A stretch of 64,000 nucleotides of DNA from Liquidambar formosana (Eukaryota; Streptophyta; Magnoliopsida; Saxifragales; Altingiaceae): NCBI GenBank assembly GCA_039720395.1, contig CM077831.1:9164333-9228332 (forward strand), in the 5' to 3' direction. Below the pieces are notes generated by a model, which saw only the letters and a program-made list of their open reading frames with translations, was not told the origin of the DNA and did no database searches. Positions 57,466-64,000 of this stretch are shown piece after piece (within the stretch, counting starts at the first letter, position 1; the number at the start of each line of letters is the position of its first letter). Made by a program: the position numbers and the translations under genes.

Positions 57466-58060
57466 CAAAAAGTTACAATTCGTCTCTTGGAATGCGATGA
57501 TAGCAGGGCTTGCTCTTCATGGCCTAGGTGGCGAGGCACCTGCTTAGTTCTTTCAAATGCAAATGGCTGGAGTCCAGCCAGATGATTTCACCTTCAATCG
57601 AGTGTTGTCGGATTGCAGCCATTCAGGGTTGATTCATGAAGGTTGGCCCATTACCTAAGCATGAAAGCACATTACAAAATCACCTCAAAGTAGGAGCATT
57701 ATGGGTGTGGTAGATCTTGTATTGAGCAGGACTTCTTCAGAAAGCTAGAAGAATATATTAGAGAGATGGCCATGGAGCCAAATTGGCCAGTTTTGGGAGC
57801 TATTCTTAGTTCATGCAAGGGGCTTAACAATGTCGAATTAATCTAGGAAGCAGCATTACACTGCTGAATCTTGAACCAGAATATTGAGTCCGTGTTGCTT
57901 CCGAATATCTATGCCAGAAAACAAAAATGGGGAGAAGTAAGGAGGGTAAGAGAAAATGCACAAGTGAATTAGGAAGACACCTGGTTGCAGTACTATTGGT
58001 GTACATGGAGGTTGGCATGACTTTCTGGTTGGAGATCACTCTAATCAAGTGATTCAAGGT
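57466..58060 (+). pseudogene. PPR protein (E-type) 3' fragment, degenerate
   Basis: Read in shifting frames, the plus strand gives VSWNAMIAGLALHG, then MQMAGVQPDDFTF and CSHSGLIHEGW, later VVDL, AGLLQKA, MAMEPNWPVLGAIL and ALHLLNLEPEY, then YARKQKWGEVRRVR and PGCSTIGVHGG. This is the C-terminal part of a plant PLS-class pentatricopeptide protein with its E motif; such proteins act in organelle RNA editing. At least five frameshifts or stops occur and no start is present. It ends near a word like FLVGDHSN, where E+ sequence normally continues. Confidence 0.8.
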
Positions 58061-58896
58061 TGAAACTACCAGTCCATGTTGCAGAAACTTCATAGTGTTG
58101 ATCTTCGAAGATTCTGTTCCCCGGCATAGTGAAAAACAGTTCTAGGCAGTTGAAGATGGGAAAGGACCAAGATTCTTTCATCAAGAACCTAAGCAACTGC
58201 TCAGAATGCCATTCTGCATTAAAACTTACTGTAAAAAAAATTTCCAGCAAGAGCTGACCATTAGGAATAGAAGTCACTTCCACCATTTCAAGGATAGTTC
58301 ATGCTCTTGCAGAGACTACTGGTGAAATTTAGTGAAAACTAAAAGCTGCACATCTGTAATTTATACATTTATATAAGTAGCTACAAGTTTGGGATAGTTA
58401 GGATCAATGGAAATCAAACAATGACTCAACAACAGTACCTATAAATTCCTGTGCTCAATGAATTACAGCAAAGTTTGATGGAAATCCAACTTCCTTTTGA
58501 CATTTTGACAATTGTGATAGTGAATGAGGACAATATCAAAATGAACTTTTCAACAATTGCGACAGCAAAGGGCATTATCAAAATGGTCAAAATAAAAAGG
58601 CTCTCATATGGAGTACATTTGTATACATGCATTTCCATTTTGATTTCAGTTTATTTTACGAGCATCTATCACCTCGATAGATTATAGTAACCACATGAAT
58701 GCCAGAAAACTAATTATTTGGCCATTCCATAACAATCCTGGTAAACAGCCGAATAGGTTTTTATTTATAACATGCGAGGGGGTAGGCATAGTAGTTCTAG
58801 CCATGCCCCATTGCTAAGATATTATCCCAAACTAAATTGGCTGCTACAAGATTACAAGTGCTGCGTAGTAGATTGTAACACCATTGAAAGTCATGC
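58061..58896. other. Intergenic, probable 3' region of the hydrolase-like gene
   Basis: No coding exon is recognised. An inverted pair tgacaattgtgatag / caacaattgcgacag-type words near 58,505 and 58,552 gives opposed open frames without family motifs. The 3' untranslated region of the gene at 58,897 must begin here. Confidence 0.4.
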
Positions 58897-59358
58897 TTAG
58901 AGCTTTGCAATGGCAGTTACAGGCAAGTTGGATCTAGCAGGGAGTTTTAAATCTTCCCATTCTTCATCATCCACCTTGGAGAAGTACTGATCAACCATAT
59001 CGTCATTGATTTGCTCCAATTTAGAAGGCTTCCACTGAAAAAGGAAGGAACCCCAAAGGAACAATGAGTGAATATTCATCATAGAAAACCAAAACTCAAA
59101 GTTCTGATAAAGTGTGAATAATGTCCATAAACCGACCTTTGGATTCTTATCCTTATCCAAAAGTATAGCTCTGCAACCCTGCATTTGAAGGTGTGATTTT
59201 GAAATCACTAACAAGACAAACATATACGAAAAGCAAAGATTATTTCAGCTGAAAACCTCAAAGAAATCCTTGCTGACTTCTCCACGCATGACATGACAAA
59301 CCATTCTGTACTCACGAGCAAGGCATTGACCAACACCTTGTAGCCTTCCTTCTCTGAT
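58897..59358 (-). CDS. 3-hydroxyisobutyryl-CoA hydrolase-like protein, last three exons
   Basis: These are the C-terminal 93 residues of an enoyl-CoA hydratase/isomerase-superfamily protein of the plant CHY1-like, probably mitochondrial group, acting in valine breakdown. Exons in gene order: 59,358-59,257 (IREGRLQGVGQCLAREYRMV... to SKDFFE), 59,178-59,137 (GCRAILLDKDKNPK) and 59,034-58,897 (WKPSKLEQ ... LPVTAIAKL, then TAA). All three are in phase 0, with GT-AG introns of 102 and 78 bp. The words CLAREYRM, GCRAILLDKD-NPKW and the end IAKL are typical of this family's C terminus. The catalytic core exons should lie at higher coordinates, but none was recognised up to the copia element at 61,223. 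The gene is either long-introned and continues past the window or is broken. No stop interrupts the visible exons. Confidence 0.85.
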
Positions 59359-60561
59359 CTAAAATTGTGAAGGAAAAATTAACTTTAAGTCATCAATTTT
59401 GATAGGCAAGCAAATTTTTCATTAGATAATTCCAGTATGCCTCTATCAGTGCTACTATATTGATGGAACTCAATTTCCTAGTTTAAGGTGGTATTGGTAT
59501 TTCATTGTTTTTTCTCTTCATATCTTCCTTCCAATATATGCCACTGCTTATGAAGGATTATTATATGTGTTTAAATACATGGGTATTGCATTTGTTGTAG
59601 TAGTAATGATACAAGCAATAAAAAAGGTATTTCGTTCATCATGTTTAGATTGCAACTAAACAACATTCCCTATAATCCGATGTTGCCCACTTCCAAGAAC
59701 TTTTCATGTGCATACAACCCCCCTTCTAGTCTAAATTGCAACCTGAGCACCCCAACGTGGGGCTATTGTCACCTCATCAAGACTAACTCAAGAAAACAAG
59801 AAGGCAAAATTGCACAAAACCTTCACATCATTAACTTTGGTATCTTGAGATTAGAAACATATCAAGCTGATCAACGACAGGTCTAAAATAAGTAAAACAA
59901 AACATCACTATGGGTATGCGACGCTTCAAAATAATGGAAAATCTTTGGAAAGCAGACGATTCTAAAATGTGGACACAAACCCACACCCACCACCCGGTAC
60001 CCTAGTCCATGTAACATAGTAAATAAAGTTACCACATATCTTGTCTTGTCTAGAGAATTATTCACAATTTATGCCTAGTCATTTTCTGAACAGAGCACAA
60101 CAGAGAAGACCAGCATTTCTCCATCACCCCAACTGTGACAATGCTGCTCTTTGATTTGGAGGAGGGATGTGAAGATTTGGGACCATATTTTGTTTTACTC
60201 TGTTCTCAGTTGCTGAAACCAAAGTGTAACAATGCTGCTCTTTGAATTTGGCAACCATCATGGCTTATCAGAGCCATCAAATTGAGGTGTTGAATCATAC
60301 AAATCAGTCTCTCACACAGTCGCAGTAAGGATTGTGGCCTCCAACGATTGGCGCCCATCACCCCACTTTCTTATTATATGACGGTATTCCAGGAGAAATT
60401 TGCAATGTATTTTGAGGTGGGTTTGAAGGAAGTGAAGTTGAGAGATGGCTACCATGTGATGACTCATCAGTTTGAAGCATTTAAAAAGCATGGCCACATG
60501 AGGTAAGTCCACCCAATCCCACTTTTTATGATGCTGCTGGTGTATGGTTCCCTCAGATGGT

Positions 60562-60593
<32 letters not shown>

Positions 60594-61222
60594 CACATGT
60601 CCACTTGATTCTTTTAAGAGCTGGCAAGTTAGAGAGAGGGGTTCAGAGGTTACAGAGGCCTGATGATGCTGAGTTTCTGATAAAGAGAGGAGAGGGAATT
60701 TTTTATATAAATTTTACCAGGGTTGAATTTTTGAACATTGGCAAGAAGGGTAAAACAGGTGTCTTGTAAATATTAAAGCATAACATCAGTGAGTTACATC
60801 ACGGCCAGTAACAGCCTTCTGACAGGGGGTGTCACGGTAATTTATTTCGTAAAGTAGGGGGTGGCAGCATGATTAATTTCAGAAAACCAATAGGCAGGTG
60901 CATCTGTATTTGTTAGATAATAGAGGAGGTATAAGTGTAATTTATCCTGTTTAAAATATTGGATGTGTATTTCCTCAACAAACTACAAGTACAAACAAGC
61001 TGAGAATAAAATATTTGCTAAAATTTTCTAAAGAAGAGGGTGACATATATTCCATGGCACAAGATTTTTAAAAGCTATGTTGCCACTTGCCGTTACAGCA
61101 TTAGGTCGCAAGACTGAACACCTAATGATATCATTGCTCCTAAAGACAGGCCCTTAGACATCAATTAATTCCCATTTGACTTGCAACTACTCCATGACCA
61201 CTTAATTATTCCGGTTTTAGAG
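59359..61222. other. Probable intron or upstream DNA of the hydrolase-like gene
   Basis: No further exon of the hydrolase family is recognised. A GT microsatellite lies at 60,561-60,590. The stretch 60,745-60,955 carries words similar to the ends of the MULE at 45,162 (gggtaaaacaggtg at the left; taagtgtaatttatcctg at the right), suggesting a small diverged relative of about 210 bp. Otherwise I see nothing. Confidence 0.45.
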
Positions 61223-61430
61223 TGTTAGAGTTATTATTTTTATTATTTTACAGTGTTTGTTATTTCTTTATTTCCTGAAGGGTAGTTTTGTACTTGGACT
61301 TATCTTTCTTATATAAAAGCAATATGTTAGAAGGTGTAGGGTAATTTAATTAAAACCCTAAACCTTTCTTCTTCATCTTCTTCTCTTTTTCTCTCTCTCA
61401 TATCTAACCTAAACCCTAGTTTACAACTCA
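61223..61430 (+). mobile_element. 5' LTR of a Ty1/copia element (208 bp)
   Basis: It starts TGTTAGAGTT and ends ACAACTCA, three bases before the primer-binding site. A TATA box (cttatataaaag) is at 61,309-61,320, followed by a CT-rich leader. The short LTR and its ends resemble the LTRs of the deleted copia at 22,777-24,060. The five bases before it are tagag (61,218-61,222); the matching 3' copy would be outside the window. Confidence 0.88.
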
Positions 61431-61433
61431 ACT

Positions 61434-61445
61434 TGGTATCAGAGC
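61434..61445 (+). other. Primer-binding site (initiator tRNA-Met)
   Basis: TGGTATCAGAGC is the standard plant copia primer-binding site, complementary to the 3' part of initiator tRNA-Met (used as a cleaved half molecule in some elements). It lies three bases after the LTR end. Confidence 0.95.
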
Positions 61446-61521
61446 CTCCTAATCGATTCTTGTGTGACAAATCTGAAAAATAGAAGAGGAGCACAGCAAG
61501 ATATCATCAACACAGACCTGC

Positions 61522-61563
61522 TGACGTCATCAGAGTAGATGCTGACGTCAGCATATGACGTCA
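61522..61563 (+). promoter_or_regulatory. Three TGACGTCA palindromes in the copia leader
   Basis: Exact TGACGTCA occurs at 61,522-61,529, 61,543-61,550 and 61,556-61,563. The middle one is part of a perfect 12-base palindrome GCTGACGTCAGC (61,541-61,552). They lie between the primer-binding site and gag, within the transcribed leader. TGACGTCA is a binding site for TGA/CRE-type bZIP factors; as RNA, the same palindromes could act in genomic RNA pairing. Neither role is shown. Confidence 0.6.
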
Positions 61564-62117
61564 GCAGGGTGAGTTGATCTCCCCAATCTGGTCGACTCCC
61601 CTAGGGAAAATTTCTGGTGAAGTTTCGTTGCGATCCGAGGTCGTTTGGTATGATTTTTGAATTTTCTTATATTTTTCCCAGATTTTAGTGCGATTTTTTG
61701 AAACTCAAATTTTTGAGACTTTGGCTCGAGTTTGTTGCTTGGGGTAGTCTCTATGGGTGCCGACTAGGTGATTCTTGAGTGGCTTTGGAGTTGTTTTGAT
61801 GTTTGGATCACAATTGCTTGTCTTTTTATGTGATTTGAAGGGTCGGCTGTGTGTTTCCTGAAGTTTTGGCCCCTGTTATCATGTTTTCCTGGTTTTGCTG
61901 CCTTGGTATGGTGATTGTAGCTTTGCTCTGAGTCATCTTGCTATGCAAAGAGGTCTGGTTATGTGATTTTCCATCAGATTGTTGATATTCTTGTGGGTTT
62001 CTCAAGTGTTTTGGGAGGTTTGCTATTTCTCAAGTCTGTTATCGGTTCGTTGACTGATTTAAGGGTCTGTTGGTTTAGTTCCAGATCTGGTTTTGTTGTT
62101 TGAACCTTGTGTTTGAG

Positions 62118-64000
62118 ATGGCAGAAGAGAAATCCAGTACTAAGACTGAAGAAAAACTCCCAGTTTTTAATGTTAACAATGATTTGCCTAAATCTATCAC
62201 TTCGAAAAAGTTGAATGGTTTAAATTACATGGCTTGGGCACATGCAGTTAGAGTTTATTTCCGTGCTCATCGAAAGTTGAAGTATTTGACTGACAATCCT
62301 CCTAGTGCTAGTGATCCCACTTATGAAGATTGGATTTGCGAGGACTCTGCTGTTATGGGATTGCTTTGGCATAGTATGGATCCCGATATTGCTACAACCG
62401 TTGAATTTTGTGACTCCTCCAAGAAAATTTGGGACTCCATTGCCGATTCTTTTTCTCATCAGAGTAATGTTTCTCGTGTGTATGAGCTATATGAGAAAAT
62501 TTTCATCACCAAACAGTCTGGGAAACCTTTAGCTGAGTATTATAGCACACTTAAGAATTTATGGGATCAATTATTGCAGCATAGGCCTTTTACCACTGAT
62601 TTAGAGCAGCAGAAGAAGCAATGGGAGGAGTTTATGATTGCTAGCTTATTATCTGGTTTGGACTCTGATCTTCGTGGCTTTAAAGATCAGATCCTTGCGA
62701 GTGAGACCTTGCCTACGGCTGCTAATGCCTATTCCCGGCTATTGCGTTCTTCCCTAGGACAGCATCCTCCCTTGCTTAGTTCCCCTGTTTCTTCTTCAGA
62801 GACTACTGCCTTGGTCTCTAACAGTGGAAGCCGTGGCGGATTTCGTGGTGGTTTCCGCGGTGGCCGTGGAGGCCGTAATTTTCGTGGTGGTTCTCGTGGT
62901 GGTGGTGGTCGCCTTAATGGACGTGGTGACAGGAAATGTACTTATTGTGGGGGTACAAATCACACTGAACCTTACTGCTTTCAAAAATACGGTAAGCCGA
63001 ATTATGTGAATCAAGTTAGTGATGGTGTAGCACAGTCTCAGAGTATGGCACAGTCACAACCCACATCTGTTGGATATGCTTCTTCTAGTTCTGGTTCTCG
63101 TGATACGTTCAGTACTCAACTTGGCGAGCTTCTTGTCCAGCACTTGCGCACTACACTTCCTTCTCTACAGCCTTCTTCTTCCTCTACTGCTACCTTAGCT
63201 AATTCAGGTAATATTGCATGTGTAGCAGCTTCTCCTTCTTCATGGATTATTGATTCCGGTGCTAACAAAAATATATCTGGTTTATCATCTTGTTTTTCTG
63301 ATTTAACACCTGTTAATCATCATGTCGTGTTAGCTGATGGCTCTTCTCGGCCTATTCATGGACAAGGTGTTCTTCATCCCACCACCTCTCTCTCCTTACC
63401 TTCTAGTCTTTATGTTCCTAATTTTCCATTTAATTTACTCTCTGTTAGTCAGTTGACAAAAGCCTTACACTGTGAAATTGTTTTCACTCCTACTTCTTGT
63501 ATTTTTCAGGACCTCAAGACCAAGAAGAAGATTGGTTCGGGGCATGAGAAGGACGGTCTTTATCTTTTGGATCCCGGTGACTCCCTGTCTCTCAGTTCCT
63601 CTGCCTTGTCTGCTACAATTTCTCCTCTTCAGTGGCACTTCCGCTTGGGTCATCCATCTTTGGCTAAATTGAAGACTGCTATTCCCTTATTGAGTCCTTT
63701 GTCTAAATTAGAGTGTGAGGCCTGTCAGTTAGGGAAGCATCACCGTAGTTCTTTTCCTAGTAGTAATCATGATCGTCAGTCTGAGTCATTTGTTTTGGTT
63801 CATACAGATATTTGGGGTCCATCTCGTACTGCAACTTTGAGTGGTTTTCGTTATTTTGTTGTTTTTGTTGATGATTATTCCCGAATGACATGGTTATTTC
63901 TAATGAAAGAGAGGTCTGAATTGCCTAGAATTGTTCTTCAATTTTATAATGAAATTCTTGTTCAATTTAATAAGCGGATTAAGATTTTTCGATCTGATAA
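62118..64000 (+). CDS. Ty1/copia gag-pol polyprotein, 5' part, open to window end
   Basis: A single frame from ATG 62,118 stays open for 627 codons to the window edge, without stop or shift. Domains in order: gag with NGLNYMAWAHAVRVY (about 37-51) and a UBN2-type helical core to about 215; an RG/FRGG-rich basic stretch (about 237-271); a zinc knuckle CX2CX4HX4C (CTYCGGTNHTEPYC, from 274); protease WIIDSGANKN (Asp379); GAG-pre-integrase HHCC motif (LQWHFRLGHPS at about 504, then CEACQLGKHH); and integrase core with HTDIWGP (Asp564), VDDYSRMTWLF and FRSD (Asp627). These are the first two acidic positions of the catalytic triad; the Glu, RT and RNase H lie beyond the window. Leader length from the primer site is about 670 bp. 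No damage is visible, so the element may be young and competent. Confidence 0.93.
   Translation, partial: MAEEKSSTKTEEKLPVFNVNNDLPKSITSKKLNGLNYMAWAHAVRVYFRAHRKLKYLTDNPPSASDPTYEDWICEDSAVMGLLWHSMDPDIATTVEFCDSSKKIWDSIADSFSHQSNVSRVYELYEKIFITKQSGKPLAEYYSTLKNLWDQLLQHRPFTTDLEQQKKQWEEFMIASLLSGLDSDLRGFKDQILASETLPTAANAYSRLLRSSLGQHPPLLSSPVSSSETTALVSNSGSRGGFRGGFRGGRGGRNFRGGSRGGGGRLNGRGDRKCTYCGGTNHTEPYCFQKYGKPNYVNQVSDGVAQSQSMAQSQPTSVGYASSSSGSRDTFSTQLGELLVQHLRTTLPSLQPSSSSTATLANSGNIACVAASPSSWIIDSGANKNISGLSSCFSDLTPVNHHVVLADGSSRPIHGQGVLHPTTSLSLPSSLYVPNFPFNLLSVSQLTKALHCEIVFTPTSCIFQDLKTKKKIGSGHEKDGLYLLDPGDSLSLSSSALSATISPLQWHFRLGHPSLAKLKTAIPLLSPLSKLECEACQLGKHHRSSFPSSNHDRQSESFVLVHTDIWGPSRTATLSGFRYFVVFVDDYSRMTWLFLMKERSELPRIVLQFYNEILVQFNKRIKIFRSD

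Noticed and set aside
60745..60955. Definite MULE relative
   Set aside because: Words resemble the TIRs of the element at 45,162, but the two ends could not be paired with confidence and no TSD was found. It is mentioned only in the intergenic entry.

Overview
The window is nuclear DNA of a flowering plant, probably a eudicot. Evidence: two spliced plant genes with GT-AG introns, a pentatricopeptide-repeat pseudogene, plant LINEs and Ty1/copia elements, TRIMs, MITEs, MULEs, hAT termini and very long LTRs. Most of the 64 kb is transposable-element sequence. The species cannot be told from the sequence.

Genes. (1) An apparently intact TTL gene (bifunctional OHCU decarboxylase / hydroxyisourate hydrolase of ureide biosynthesis) runs on the minus strand from 27,459 to 8,649 in six exons, encoding 334 residues. 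Intron 2 is 13.9 kb and packed with nested elements. (2) The last three exons of a 3-hydroxyisobutyryl-CoA hydrolase-like gene lie on the minus strand at 58,897-59,358. (3) A decayed PPR fragment lies at about 57,470-58,060. A degenerate tRNA-Arg(TCT) lies at 28,515-28,586.

Layout. 1-4,400: a copia 3' end (RNase H remnant, 3' noncoding DNA, LTR) broken by an LTR (1-594) and by a 3.06 kb solo LTR with a perfect TSD. 4,400-8,640: intergenic, with a MITE. 8,649-27,459: TTL; intron 4 holds a TRIM, and intron 2 holds an RTE LINE split by a MULE and by an L1 LINE, a second RTE, a deleted copia and an L1 fragment. 28,601-30,088: solo LTR with a phased GACGTC palindrome array upstream of its TATA box. 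31,376-56,879: a deep nest of LTRs. LTR A2 holds a TRIM and LTR B; B holds C; C holds D and a MULE; D holds a TIR element and a foldback MITE. Further right a hAT element holds LTR E, which holds LTRs F and G. 57-61 kb: gene remnants and simple repeats. 61,223-64,000: the 5' part of a copia element whose gag-pol frame stays open to the window edge.

The LTRs occur mostly as solo LTRs, several with perfect 5-bp TSDs, which implies frequent LTR-LTR recombination. I found no bacterial-type operon, CRISPR array or complete new enzyme system. The most unusual signals are the 20-bp-phased palindrome array and two short blocks shared by otherwise dissimilar LTR families. All coordinates were read by eye; ends without a TSD are approximate.
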